Assembly (NCBI GenBank): GCA_026874595.1
Contig: CM049306.1
Span: 84,034,142 to 84,098,141, forward strand
DNA length: 64,000 nt
Direction: 5' to 3'
Source of the DNA: Sipunculus nudus
Taxonomy: Eukaryota > Annelida > Sipuncula > Golfingiida > Sipunculidae
The notes under the pieces are model-generated. The model worked only from the letters and a program-made list of their open reading frames with translations. It had not been told where the DNA came from and made no database searches. This document shows positions 51,616 through 64,000 of the stretch, in pieces. The translations under genes were made by a program, and so were the position numbers. The first letter of the stretch is position 1. Each line of letters begins with the position of its first letter.

Positions 51616-53155
51616 TCGTACCATTTTTACCAAATAAAACACAACAATCGGCCGCTTGTGTCAATACTATACCATTAGGAACCTGTCACAGTAAAGAAAC
51701 TTTAGGCATACAAAGTTGAATAAATAAAAAGATGTTTGAAATTGCAACTTTTATACAAGCAATATACTTATTCCAATGGATAGCAAATTGAACTAGGTTT
51801 TTATTTATATATACTTAATGGGGGCTAAAATAAATTTAAAACAATGTATTGACTGGTATTAAATGAAGTATTTTTTTGCCAGTTCACGAGAAAGTTAGCT
51901 GTCTGAAGAGAGTACATATAGGCTGGACGCTTGTAAAACAAAACCGTGTATTGAGACACAAACAGCGGTGTGCGATTTAAGATTACAGCCGCTTCAGTTG
52001 ACCGGGGTATTATCTAAAGCCGATTTGAAATTATCCCCCTTAACTTGAAATCGATTTCAGATTAGCCCCAGTGGTAACTTAAAATCGATTTCATCCTACA
52101 ATTTCAGATTACCCCTTTAAAACACTTGTTTCTTTATCTTTATTTACCTAAAATTCTTATCGTTTCCTTCTTCTTGATTTCGCAAATTTAGTTTGAATCT
52201 TTGTATATCTTATGTTTACATGTAACGTGTCATGCGCTTTGGTGAAGTTTATGAGTCAATACACATATAATTAACAATATAATAAACATTTTGCAAAGAT
52301 TGAATTTTCATACAAAAAGTCCATCTTTAAAATTTCGTATCTTTCATGTGTTTTTTTTTTAAATAATATATTATGCTTTAAAAACATAAGACTTCATCAG
52401 TTAGTTAAATCATCGAGTGGGTAATCAGGACGGTGCGGGGGTAACCTTAATTTAGGTTCAGGCTACCCATCGGGGTATTCTGAAATCAGATACGTGGAAT
52501 GTGACCTGATATGTGGGAAAACCTCAAGACCTCACATAAGCGAATCAGACAGGATTAACTGCTTAACTTAACTCTTAAAATTGGAACGCATTTGGCGACA
52601 GAGTACATTTTTAGTAATGGTATATAGTCCGATTCACCGCCCTTGTCCTCCTGTTTTTTTGGAGATAATTTTATTAAAAGTTTATATTTTTCAATAATTC
52701 CCTAGAAAATTACATATGGGAGTGACAACCTATTATGGCAATTAAGAATTTTACAATAAATCTCCAGTTATGTTTCACAACTTCTAAAGTCTCTTCACAA
52801 TGATCTGGCAGATAGTGATGTGTCGCTGCATGAGTAGCCATCGTTTAGCTGGTTATATTATTTAGAGTGTTTACATGACATCGTCCAATCAGCAGCTGTC
52901 AACTGAGACTGTTTTTGGATGTTACTAATGACCCTGACCGCCATAAGCGGGTCTGATATGTTGTTAAATGTAGACTGATTTATCATATGTTCAAATAATT
53001 CTGTTTCTCATATAAGATGTAAGGTAGGTATTTATTTACCTTGTTGAAAATTAAGTCATTTAATCCCCTATACTATAAATGTTTCCCTTGAAATGAAACT
53101 TCATCTGTATAAAAATACAGATAGACATGAGAGGATGAAACGGACTAAAGCAGTA
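51616..53155. other. Intergenic, minor internal repeats
   Basis: 51990-52130 holds about three short units around AAATCGATTTCAGATTA and CCCC. Otherwise nothing recognised. Confidence 0.45.
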
Positions 53156-53159
53156 TACC

Positions 53160-53395
53160 CAAAAAATCGACATGCGACCTGTAACATGAGCAGTTTCGAG
53201 TAACTTGGAGAAATAAAACCTGTCAGGGTTCGATAAGGGAGCGAGGATACGACACGAAAACACTCTGAGGACAGCGTCCATGCAGGCGGGAATGTATCTG
53301 CATAGAGAGTTTGGTGGCAAGAGGAAGTGTATCGGCGAAGTTTAAAGCAGAATAACACTTCTTTTCTGGACCACGCCCAAATCTCAAATAACAGC
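53160..53395 (+). repeat. Dispersed tRNA-like repeat, copy 2
   Basis: CGACATGCGACCTGTAACAT, AGTTTCGAG, AACCTGTCAGGGTTCGATAA, GGGAGCG, ACACGAAAACACTCTGAGGA, GCGAAGTTTA and GGACCACGCCCAAATCT align in order with 63023-63270. GGGTTCGATAA resembles a Pol III B box. Confidence 0.7.
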
Positions 53396-53427
53396 AGGCT
53401 GCTAAAAATCATGATAATATATATAAT

Positions 53428-53585
53428 GACAATGTATATAACAGTACATGTAGCGCTCGTATTAAAACATAATAACATAAGACATAAACGACAATGTGTA
53501 TTACAACACATGAAGCACTCGTATAAATACGTAATAACATGAGACGTAAATGACAATGTGTATTACAGTACCTGTAGCGTTCGCA
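53428..53585. repeat. 62-bp tandem repeat, 2.5 copies
   Basis: GACAATGTGTATTACA anchors at 53428, 53490 and 53552; each unit continues CATGTAGCGCTCGTAT and CATAAACG-like sequence. Confidence 0.9.
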
Positions 53586-53689
53586 GAAGTCCGACTTCTT
53601 GCACCTGAGACTCACGGAGGGAGGGACGAAACGACCTGCGGGAGGCGCGGTGAGAGTTCAGAAATAGAGCAGAGCAGCATGACGCTAGG

Positions 53690-54240
53690 ACAGCCAGACA
53701 TAAGATCCGTACAGCCAGAAGGCCCTGTCAAAGGAAAATACAAAATAATGTCAGGATGGCCAGACATAAGACCTGTACAGCCAGAAGGCCCTGTCAAAGG
53801 AAAATACAAAATAATGTCAGGATGGCCAGACATAAGATCTATACAGCCAGAAGGCCCCGTCAAGGAAAATACAAAATAATGTCAGGATGGCCAGACATAA
53901 GACCTGTACAGCCAGAAGGCCCTGTCAAAGGAAAATACAAAATAATGTCAGGATGGCCAGACATAAGATCTATACAGCCAAAAGTCCCTGTCAAAGGAAA
54001 ATACAAAATAATGTCAGGATGCCAGACATAAGATCTATACAGCCAAATGGCCCTGTCAAAGGAAAATACAAAATAATGTTAAGACGGCAAGGCATAAGAT
54101 CCGTACAGCCAGATGGCTCTGTCAAAGGAAAATACAAGATAATGTCAGGACGGCCAGGCATAAGATCCGTAAAACCAGAAGGTCCTGTCAAAGGAAAATA
54201 CATTATAAAGAGAGAACGGCCAAACTTCTTATAGGATCCT
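53690..54240. repeat. 66-bp minisatellite, about 8 clear copies
   Basis: Unit GGCCAGACATAAGATCTATA, CAGCCAGAAGGCCCTGTCAA, AGGAAAATACAAAATAATGT, CAGGAT. Anchors at 53758, 53824, 53889 and 53955. 66 is a multiple of 3, so several frames stay open on both strands (22-residue repeats such as KGKYKIMSGWPDIR). Base substitutions do not favour any one frame by eye, so it is read as non-coding. Confidence 0.93.
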
Positions 54241-54640
54241 TATCGCAAGAAGGAAAATACAAAACAATGTTGAATCGGCTAAAAGTATAGGATCATTACT
54301 GGCAGAAGGCCCTGTCAGAGTAAAATACAATATAATTTAAGATCATAACTGCAAGAAAATCCTGGTAAATACAAAATAATGTTAAATTGACCACATTTTT
54401 AGATCCTTATTGTAAGAAGATCCTGGCAAAGGAAAATACAAAGGACTTTAAGATTGATCACTTTTTAAGATGCTTACGGGAAGGTCAGGGCAAAGGAAAA
54501 TACAAAATAACGTTAGATTTACTACATTTTAAAGATCTTTACAGCAAGAAAAGCTTGCCAAGGAAAATACAAAAAAATGATAAATCTTACAATCATATAA
54601 TCGGCAAATCCTGAAGGCCATGTCAAAGAAAAATAAATGA
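54241..54640. repeat. Decayed tail of the 66-bp minisatellite
   Basis: GGAAAATACAAAATAATG and AAGAAGGCCCTG-like fragments recur at irregular spacing, showing older copies on this side. Confidence 0.75.
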
Positions 54641-56080
54641 AAATGTAAATTGGTTAAAGAAATGCGGCCGTAAAACCAGGTGCCCCTGTATAGAAAAGAA
54701 ACATTTCTATTTTTAAGTTGTAGGCGGCCGAACTGATGATCAGTAAAATAAATCCTCTTTATAAACGAAACAAGAAAATGATTCTATATATAGTAGGCTT
54801 GAATATTGACTTTTGGCGTCCGAATAGGATTTTTAATCCAGGAGGCCTTATATCAGAGTTAAATTGGACAATGTGGATCCGAACACAAGACGGAAAACCA
54901 TATGAAAACGAGGTGATGCCGTACAGGAAAGGGGAGCAGCCACACAACTGACAGGCGTAATTTATTGGAAATAGCATGGATACAACACTGTCGAGGATAT
55001 CAATTCAAACTTGAGCGATATATTTATTTGATTATCACTAACACTGTGATTCTTACAAATGAATCCAAGATGCCACTGATCCCTCCTTTCCTCCCATCCT
55101 TTGCATTTCCGCTCATGATCTTTCAGAGAAAATTGGGCAAAATGCTATTAGAATATATTTACTTCATTTTCAACCTTGCTTATGGGCACCTATTTTTGGC
55201 TAAAACCTTTATGATTTGATGTAAATTGAAATATGAAGTATTGAGACAATAATGTTGAAGTTAATAAAAATTATTAACAAAATATGAGGCGAAAATTTAG
55301 ATTTAATTCATGTGTATAAAGTTCTGGTTAATCATAGGTAGTTAAATGATTACACATTTTCACCCCTTAATATTCGAGTCTTGCTGCAAGTGTTGGTAAT
55401 TAAACGTTTAAGTAAACATTTGTGAGTAATTAAAAGACTTCATAAGTTGAAGTTACACAGAAAAGCACACGAAACGCAATTTTAAGTAACCTGGATCACC
55501 TTTAAAATAAAATAATATAGAAAAAGGAAACAGAAAATGAGAGAAACGTTCGAGGTTTTCAAAAGATAACTTAATAATGAATGTATCTTTAATGCAACAG
55601 ATCCTTCGTCGTTTACCCTGGGAACCACAAATAATTAATACGTACAATAAAAATGTGCACCAAGTGAAATAACTAGTTATTAGCCTGTGGAGTGTATGAA
55701 TCTTTGAAATCGGGGTTTTTCGTAATGGAATAATATATTGTTGTAACGCAATACGGTCATATATAGTGTTATTTTTTAAAATGAGAAGTTTGGCGAAGCA
55801 TGCACAGGCACGGGTGGGTTCCAAATATAAATTTTAAATGAAGTAATATTGTAATATGTAAAGTTCCCTTGTAGTTTCTTTTTATCATTTTCACGAAACG
55901 CCGAGTTCTTAAATTGGCATGTGGATACCAGAAGTATAGGCCTATTTTCGATTTTTTCGACATAAAAGGAAAAAAAGCAAGCGAACCAAGCTTTCTATAA
56001 GCATCACCGCAAGTAACATATATTCTAAAAATTAAAATCCAAAAGTTAAGTTCGAAAGCTTAATTAAAGAGAGAAAAAAT
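54641..56080. other. Intergenic with an unassigned open frame
   Basis: The + strand frame 54736-54951 ends LISELNWTMWIRTQDGKPYE and a few more residues before TGA. An acceptor-like TTTTTAATCCAG precedes it at about 54831-54842. Family not recognised; listed as a lead, not a gene. Confidence 0.3.
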
Positions 56081-56740
56081 ACATACCATATCTGGTAATT
56101 GGTAACTCACAGTCGCGATATGGAAGTACGCTCGTTGCGGTTAACCATCGGTCGTGTGACATACCGAGAGTGGCATCCCTTAATATACAGTTGGCCAGCC
56201 CACATAATAGCCATATTTGGTATTCCACGTGCTTTGAAATTAAGCAAGAGCCCTTTGCGCAAGTCTGGAATTGGCGATGCGCTGGCAGCAATTAATGCTG
56301 GAGATTGATGCTGTCAGGCAACATTAACCGTGTACATGCTCGCAGCCCTGCAGCACTGTTCATCATTACAACATAGATGTCGTCAGCTCGTCGGGAACTT
56401 CAAGCCGTTTCGTATATCCGCCCCAGGGAAACGTTATCTTTTTGACCTCATATGTAGCAATTTTCTGGAGTGATGCGCACTGAGTTTGTTGTTCTCGACA
56501 GCTGTTGTTTTGGGAATCGCTTTCCGGAAACGGTCTATTGCCGTCAGTGAAGACCAGATCTAAAGAGTTAGGCGGCATAGGTCATTGGGTACAGGTACTA
56601 TACTATAACTTTAGGGCCAGCGTTTGGTATCAGATAAATGACCTAGACGTAAGCAGCAGAAACATACAGTCGCGGTATCTTCGTGATCAATATGACGTCA
56701 TCATATTGGCTAATCTGGAATAGGCAAGCGGTCTGCTGCT
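56081..56740. other. High-complexity block, possible exon or promoter
   Basis: More GC-balanced than its surroundings. On the - strand CCGCCTAACTCTTTAG precedes a frame with LVFTDGNRPFPESDSQNNSC and ending DELTTSML. At 56693-56700 a perfect CRE TGACGTCA is followed by ATTGG (inverted CCAAT) at 56705-56709. Gene not recognised. Confidence 0.3.
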
Positions 56741-57576
56741 CGTCTCACTCTCATATAATTGTTGAAAACGTTTAAACAAATTAATATTTTTGAGTTTCGA
56801 TTATTTCTTTTAAAAGGATGGGTCATTGTAAAAAGCAACAAATTTGGGTTAAAATTTGTATAAAAGTTGGGGGCAGATGGATTCAATTTATCAGCCGATC
56901 TAGATGCAGAAGCCGACGTTGGACGGGGTATACGCTCTAAATTAGCGTAATATACATATTTTTGTCTTCTTCTTTTATTATTTCTATTATTATTATTATT
57001 ATTTATTATCATTATTATGTTACTATTATTATTGTTGTTGTTAATATTATAGGTCTAATTATTTTTACTGTTATTTTTATTTTTCATGAACATCCCTTGT
57101 TAGTTTACTCATGTTTTCTTAACACCTTTGTGAGCTAGCACAAATAATGCTGTAAGGATCTCACAGAGTGTCGTTTAGACAAGTTAAGTGAAGGATCGTC
57201 TTGGGTACAGTAAATGATTTAAGGAACTGAGAGGAAAACATAAGTTGTAGGCACAGAAGGATTTTCATGAATCAATGTGTACATTTACTAAAATAAAAAC
57301 TAAGTTTTAACAATTTCATTACTAAGCACTAATTAAGGATATGACAGAGATGCCGTATTCTCCACGTAGTCTTTGCAAAGAGTATGCATGGAATTACAAA
57401 GTGGTTATTCTTATCAATTTAAAAATGAGCTTATAGATTCAAATATCTGTCTTATAAGGGAGTGTATACACTGAACCTTTGTTCATTGTTGTGTTGAAAC
57501 AATATAAAAGCGACGATATACCTGGCTATATTTTAGCAGTATAATAATAAAACCTTATTTGATAGAGAATCGCGGA

Positions 57577-57579
<3 letters not shown>
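56741..57579. other. Intergenic, (TTA)n-rich
   Basis: TTA/TTATTA-rich stretch at 56975-57080; nothing else recognised. Confidence 0.5.

Positions 57580-57624
<45 letters not shown>
57580..57624. repeat. (AT)n microsatellite
   Basis: Uninterrupted AT run. Confidence 0.95.
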
Positions 57625-57627
<3 letters not shown>

Positions 57628-59569
57628 TATAAGAGTGCATATATATAGTTTGTGAGAACGGGTGCGGTTCGTTTGCGGATAATCGCGAAGCTCGTGTAGT
57701 TAATGGCAGATCTCAGTTCACATGCATTTGACACAATGAATTCACCGGATGAGTGATATTACAAGCATCACTGGACCCATCTCCTGTCATCTTTCTCACC
57801 AACCATCCCACTAATTAAACATGGTTCTATTACTTTATCTGCCCATCAACTTAATTTATGCTAAAATCACCTATAAATAAAGCTTGAACAACTATTCAAA
57901 CTTTCTTCTTGGCTGCTTCCACTCATGCATTAATTCAGATAAGAGCATGAGTGAAAGCGATAAAGTAGGAAGATGCCAAGTCATCTCAGCACAGCCTCTG
58001 CAACGCTCAAAGTAGATATGGAAAGGCTCCTTCAAAATATTGTGCCAGGTGTGAGAAGAAATTTAGAAAACATAGACCTATTTTAGTTGTTGCTCTTAAG
58101 TTTTTGTGGATGCCACTACAATCCGAGCGCAAAAGAGGGTCGAGCGCCTTCCGATGCACCCTCTGACCGTCACCGTCTCGCCCAGGGGGCAAGTCGAGAA
58201 TTTCGAATGAGCCAGGAGAGCAGCAGCACCCACGTCGACTCGGTGACGAACGCCTGAATACCCCAGCCACCGGCATGGGGACAGTTCGGCGCTAATCCAA
58301 AACCCTTCCAACGAATGATTTCTTTATCAGCAATGCATGCCGAAAATATAAGAATGAATGGGTTGAGGATTAAGTCCTCATCATGCGGATGGATGCGGAT
58401 TCCACGAGGAGGAGTTGTGAGTGTGAATAAATTTGCCAATAAAATAAATTGGTACAACAAAAGCGTACAGGACACATTTACGATAAATGACTGAATGAGC
58501 ATAATCAAAAGATATTCCTTCGTATGCATATATTTGAAGCTTATTTTTATTTATAAAAATGTGAATTCATTCCTTGTCTGTCCTAATGCTCGTAAATACA
58601 GACAATCTATATATTAATTTTTACGTATCTCCTCTGATACCACCGTGCGGATTGCCGTGATTTTCAACATACATATCTGAAGAAATTCCACCATTTGTAC
58701 CGGAACGTAATCGTCCAAGTCATCCAGACTCAGACACAAGGTCAACTCAAACACAGACACTTACACCAAATGTCGTCTTCAAAGAGATCTTAGGACGGTA
58801 ACATAATACAACGAAGACATTCAACTATGAAAGACTATTTAACATCAGAATTATCTGCTCGGCCCAAACTGTGCGTAGCAACGGTAATTGCTAGTTTAAT
58901 TTGATAAAAAACATTGGAATAAAGGACAATCAGATATAAATGCAGTTGAGATAAATGAAAGAATTCACAGTGGTACATTGTTTAACATTAATATAAAGTT
59001 ACACATATTCATTAAGGTATTGTTAAAATGTCACGATCCCATTTTCTCAACGATAATAAGAGAAATACAAAAGCCACATAACAAATACTATGATTCGGGC
59101 TTTGAGTAATAAATGCGTATACAAAAGACGATAAAAGCCAGGCCTGTGGAAGTATTATACAGCAGTGCGTAACCAAAGCCTATTGACAGATATACCCCAT
59201 TGTTTTGATTCTACGCCGTGGCCGGGATCTTCTGTTTAACTTTTGTTGAGTACCTGAGGTATGGCTAATTTGTCCCATTAGGTAACATTTCCATATCAAT
59301 GACAAAAACGTTTTGTGTTAGATTAAAAGAGGATGAAAACAACATATTTTGTGCCGCGAATGTTTGGGATTCTTGCCTGAAATAAAATGCTTCATTGTCA
59401 GTAGTGCAACGTGAGCGTACATACAGAAAGAGTAGCCAAGCATCAAGCTTCGTCTAATGGTATCCTCCCTGAGCCGGAATACCAGTTTTCTTTGCACATT
59501 TCGCATGAAATATTTTCATTATACCCCAAACAAGTGTAAAAAAAAGTCTAATATCCCCTAGAATCGCTT

Positions 59570-59572
<3 letters not shown>
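57625..59572. other. Intergenic with a GC-rich island
   Basis: 58090-58320 is distinctly GC-rich, with overlapping - strand frames in all three phases. That pattern suggests composition rather than coding. No family recognised. Confidence 0.4.

Positions 59573-59638
<66 letters not shown>
59573..59638. repeat. (TA)n microsatellite
   Basis: Uninterrupted TA run of about 66 bases. Confidence 0.95.
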
Positions 59639-59640
<2 letters not shown>

Positions 59641-61329
59641 GTTAATTTCTAAGAAATCTCATAGGAAACGTGCAAATTGGCCAAAGTTTGTTTAATTATT
59701 AACCGATGTAATCATTCTGGCTGAGATTAAACAAACATATATTCTGCTGTCATCATCTATTATTCCATACATTTTGTCACCATATGGAAAAATATTTGAC
59801 ATTCCTTAAAGGCTAAAGAATAAGTTATGTCAGGCCAATGCAGTCTGTACAGTTCTCTAAACACAGGTTACAGTATCACGAGCCATAGGCATCGCAAACT
59901 TTTTTTTAATACATCGGCCACGCGCCCTATCATTTGGATCTCCCCTTTTACATTCCATTATATGCAGGCACCAATTGAGAAAAAAAATCACACTAAAACA
60001 TGCAGTCATTAGCCACATATCCAAGAACCAGATGTAGTTGACCGATTTTGATAATGATGCAGTACACATCGAATGATAATCGACTATAATTTTTCTTTTA
60101 TATTTATCATATAATTAAAACTCATAATCATGCTGGTTCTCATTACAGCACTTACAAGCATTGTTTGAAAAACAATATGCTAAAATTGAGGTCATGATTT
60201 ACGATAATTTTGGTGGGGTTTTTTTTTGGCAACTATAGTTATCCTTCTGTGGCGGTGAGATTTTTCACGGTCGGCCCCCACCGAGTATGAGAGCGCTCTG
60301 CAGGCTTAATGAGAAGGTCGTGCCCAACAGCCGTGTTTCGCTCACAAACGAGTGTGCCTTTCGACGATTTAACACCCAGGGCCCGCAAGTGCAATAGCGA
60401 CCAGGCCTGGGTAACATCAGGATTTAACATGAGAAAAAGGGTGATACTGCCCTCTCAGGTAGTCCGAAACCGGGAAGGAATTATGAAGATGTACATATAT
60501 TCTTAGTTAAACTAAGATTAAAATGCTTGGGGCGGTTACCTCCTATCAAATAGAACTAATCATTTTTTTTGTATCCGGAAATAGTTTCCCAGTCTCTCAG
60601 TTGGTATGTATACGTCGACTGAGACAGACAATTTATTTGTTTACTTTGACAGGCACATGCCCCCTGTGCCCCCTTCTGGATCCGCCTATGTCTCCCTCAT
60701 GGTGTTCATTTAATATATGAATAAATGATATATGGTATTAAAATATGTAGCATTATAAATACTACCCTTGATTTTCGCAGGCCGATGGGCACTGCTCCTT
60801 TCTGGCCGGGCTTCCTTACACTGCGTTCCTTGTACCGAGTGAACCCTGGATAATCTGGACGTTGCACCTTGTGACTAGCCCTTCCCTTGATCCCTTGCGC
60901 CGGTATAATAAGAAGGTGGTACAACACACCCTATACATCACAGTCATGTGTTTTAGATCTTATCCACCAGGCGGGAAGTTATGGTTTCCCTTACCTAGGC
61001 TACAAGTGTACGGATTTACCCTGCCCGGACATTGTCGGTCAGTCCCAGATTGCGACCCTTCTTACATTGAAAGCACCTGGTTTTCACTTAAATGCTGAAA
61101 ATAATGAATATATAAGATAAGGATATTGGAATGGAATGAAATAAGAAAATAACATTTTCAATTAAGTGGTTGGGAATTTCTTTCTCTTTTAGGCCTACAG
61201 TCCATTCCACTTAAGGGGATCCATCGGGTTTTGGTGATAGTTATGAAATTATTTCTGTTCAATATCTGAGCAGTTTGAGCACTACGATGACAGTAAATAT
61301 AAAATTTTAAATTCAACCATCTCAGTTAT
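59639..61329. other. Intergenic with two GC-rich patches
   Basis: Patches at 60240-60420 and 60780-61080. A GGATCCGCC at 60679-60687 may be an isolated end of the GGCGGATCCAG family. No coding call. Confidence 0.4.

Positions 61330-61403
<74 letters not shown>
61330..61403. repeat. (AT)n microsatellite
   Basis: Uninterrupted AT run of about 74 bases. Confidence 0.95.
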
Positions 61404-61404
<1 letters not shown>

Positions 61405-63020
61405 GAATCGCAGGCTTTGAGCTGTCGATTAATTTATCATGTTATGGCACTAACTGATACCAACATCCAGTCACCATTTTTTACAAGGTGACCCCGTCAT
61501 TGAAATATGTTCATTCGGAACTGAAAGATTAAATCCAAATGGTATGTTGTAATGAAGGAATGGGGCATGGACCTAATTAAGGATAATGAAAATAAAGCAA
61601 TATCTTACAATATATTTGGGTAGACCATAAATTCAATATTTGAGTTAACAGCCTATTGTTTACAACTGATCAACTCTATTTAGAAAGGTCAAGGTCACGG
61701 GTTATATGCTCAAACAAATACGATTTGAAGCCCCTTAATTGTTCTTTAGTGTCATAAATATACTAAAAAATGTAACTATCAAAGTCCAGTTGCTAACCCA
61801 TGACAAACGCCTTGTCACTTGGCTACGAGTTTCGGAAGAATAAGTAGCATGCCAAATATAAATGTTGTTTTTTGTTATGAAGTTTTACTATTCCTATTAG
61901 GCCGTTGGTCCCTCTTCAGCTTTAATTGCAGAGTGTGTGTTAATATATCAACGCAATACATTGTTCACAGTATCGGTGAAAATCCACAGAGGATATAATA
62001 ATTTACATGAGCACAGATGGATAAGGCAGACATAAGTTTGGAATTATATGGCCTATTAAAACCGTGCGCAAGTATAAAAACAGAATAAAATAATTCAAAT
62101 TATTGTTATCTGACTGTGAACTTAAATATCTTATTATTGGGAACATTTTTATTTCAGCGATATCCACTTGCATTAAAATTACATTTTATTTGAAAATACC
62201 AATTATGTATAAAAAACTAAAAAAATCAGATGAATGATAAGCAGTCATATTTCGTTTTAATATAACTATGGGCGATTTCAAGTTGCCCACGGAAGAAAAC
62301 AATGTAGATCCGTTCTTCTTCATCTGTGTACACGTCTGTATTTTTATTTAAAAAGTAAAACCAGCATTCAAGAAACATACGAACCCATGCATGTATATGA
62401 ATCCAGGTGTGCTAGCCGTTATGATTAGTCTGATTCAACTGCAAGAAACAGACGCCAGGCGAGCACACGCTGTCTTTGGACATATGGTGTTAACCAGTTT
62501 CCAAGAGCTTTACCAGTTAACTTATCTAACATACAACTCATATATTTGCAACAATACAGGGTATTGCTTCCGCAATTACCGCTAGCTGTTTCTCTCACTA
62601 TAAAGCTAATTTGATATTGGTACATCACTGCTGTTTGTCAGTCTCAAATTTACCACCCAACCATGTGGAACAATGATTTCAGGCAATCCCTCACATAACT
62701 TTTTCTACACAAGCTATTTGTTTAGTAGTGTTGTTTATAAATTATAGTTTTCTAGATCTAACGGATATGATTTGTTCTCCGCTGACGAACGACACAAATA
62801 TCGGTCGCGGTTTACAAGAGCATATCTGCTAAGAAACACCTATAAATTACGAACATTTGAGGCTATCCTATGGACAATACATTAAAAGGACCGTAACTTC
62901 TGTATTTCAGGGGCCTCTTAATTACAAGCAAATCCTAGGTTCGCCAAGCGTCCGTAATTAATAGATTCACCTATAAATCAGATTACTTAAACTAATGTTA
63001 TAATAATAATAATTTCGATA
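61404..63020. other. Intergenic, no recognised element
   Basis: Ordinary AT-rich sequence; short frames at 62391-62628 without domains. Confidence 0.45.
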
Positions 63021-63022
63021 TG

Positions 63023-63270
63023 CGACATGTGACAGACGGGTTTTAATGTGTACGCAAAATGGCAGCCTCCGTGAGCGGTTTCGAGAAACTGAGAGATAAA
63101 GACCTGTCCGATAAGGGCGCGGGGATGTGACACGAAAGTATTCCGAGGACAGCTTTCAGGCGATAATCTATCGGTGGCGAGAGTTTGTTGTCAAGGGGAC
63201 ATGTATCAGCAAAGTTTAGAGTGGATTAACGCTTTCCTTGGACCACGCCCAAATCTTCAAATTATAACAA
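63023..63270 (+). repeat. Dispersed tRNA-like repeat, copy 3
   Basis: The most complete copy: GCGACATGTGACAGACGG, CAAAATGGCAGC, GGTTTCGAGAAACTGAGAG, GACCTGTCCGATAAGGGCG, ACACGAAAGTATTCCGAGGA, GCAAAGTTTAGAG and GGACCACGCCCAAATCTTC. Confidence 0.7.
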
Positions 63271-63556
63271 GATTCAAATAGCTGGATTAAAAAGAGAAGA
63301 GGTAAAGGCCGGCTCTGTTATTGAGTAATACAATAATTAAAATGGATTGACACGGTCCAGTATTGTATATACGAAACAAATAATTACAGGATGGCTAGTG
63401 GTCTTAAAACAATATCACTTTATAATAAGTTTGTCAAATATTGGGCTACATGAAGTGATCCTCGGCAGAGTCTAAAATTCCAAAAACCAAGCATTCCGTT
63501 AAAGAAAATATCAAGCAAACATCTCTGCATATGCAGAATAATGTTCAATATTACTC

Positions 63557-63609
<53 letters not shown>

Positions 63610-64000
63610 AATAATATATAATATATAAAATTATATATATATATCATAAAAATGCATAACTTTTTTAGTGTTAGAAAATATTTCAAGAACTGAAATTTTA
63701 AATTAAATAAAATTCTTGACTATTCAAGAGCGTGGGGAACCCTGAATAGTATTGTGGATGGTGCTGTGGGTATATGAGCGCGTGACGATGTGGACGAATT
63801 GCCGAAAGTCCTCCAATGCCCCGTCGGCCAGTCATGGCCAACCATGCAGCTGTGGCAACGTCAGATAATAAGTGAGTGACTCATTACATGAATAGTCAAT
63901 TATCATCGCTCCATGTGCGTACTTATAGCAAATTGTTGAAACGGGTAAAGCTTTCCACCACTAGTCGTGTTACAATAGCTTCCGGTCTCCAGTGAATCTT
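63271..64000. other. Intergenic to window end
   Basis: (AT)n at 63560-63604, then unassigned sequence. GAATAGT and its complement ACTATTC recur near 63720-63750 and 63890, but no element is drawn. Confidence 0.4.

Noticed and set aside
53690-54240. CRISPR-like array of regularly spaced repeats
   Set aside because: The 66-bp units are contiguous with no unique spacers, and the host is a eukaryote. It is a minisatellite.
58007-58529. Gene in the GC-rich island
   Set aside because: All three - strand phases are open at once, as expected from GC-rich composition; no domain recognised.

Overview
The window is AT-rich animal DNA with small exons, GT-AG introns and many interspersed repeats. Most likely it comes from a bivalve mollusc. 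That is inferred from pearl/Helentron-like repeats with tandem-array cores and from a SINE with the conserved central domain common in molluscs. No species is claimed. Only two genes can be read with confidence. The first is the 3' two-thirds of LEMD3 (MAN1), an inner-nuclear-membrane protein: twelve + strand exons from 1627 to 22747 encode the lumenal domain, the last transmembrane helix, the Man1-Src1 C-terminal domain and the C-terminal RRM. The LEM domain and first transmembrane helix must lie upstream of base 1.

The second gene sits on the - strand inside LEMD3 intron 6: an unbroken 1460-codon ORF (9893-14275) with N-terminal zinc-binding cysteine clusters, a central region that could be a DDE/RNase-H-like transposase core, a FEN1/XPG-type nuclease region and a C-terminal CXC cysteine cluster. 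About 250-280 bp imperfect terminal inverted repeats and a short target-site duplication flank it, giving a complete element of about 6.1 kb (9113-15203). The layout fits the Academ superfamily (XPG-nuclease lineage). It accounts for nearly all of intron 6 and is the most interesting object in the window.

From 22.8 kb to the end there is no confidently coding gene. The DNA is a patchwork of pearl/HINE-like elements (17.9-21.5, 24.5-26.0, 28.5-31.7, 38.0-38.7, 41.6-43.0 kb), many of whose core units carry a GGTGGCGCCACC palindrome or a decayed version of it. It also holds MITE-like fold-back elements, minisatellites (29, 36, 62, 66, 128 and 233 bp periods), a 430-bp repeat present twice (45.4 and 47.8 kb), a tRNA-like repeat present three times (34, 53 and 63 kb) and many AT or CT microsatellites. 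Two small - strand exons at 48.87-49.20 kb may be the 3' end of an unidentified gene. Coordinates of exons and repeats were read by eye from splice consensus, reading frame and visible similarity; no alignment or database search was run.
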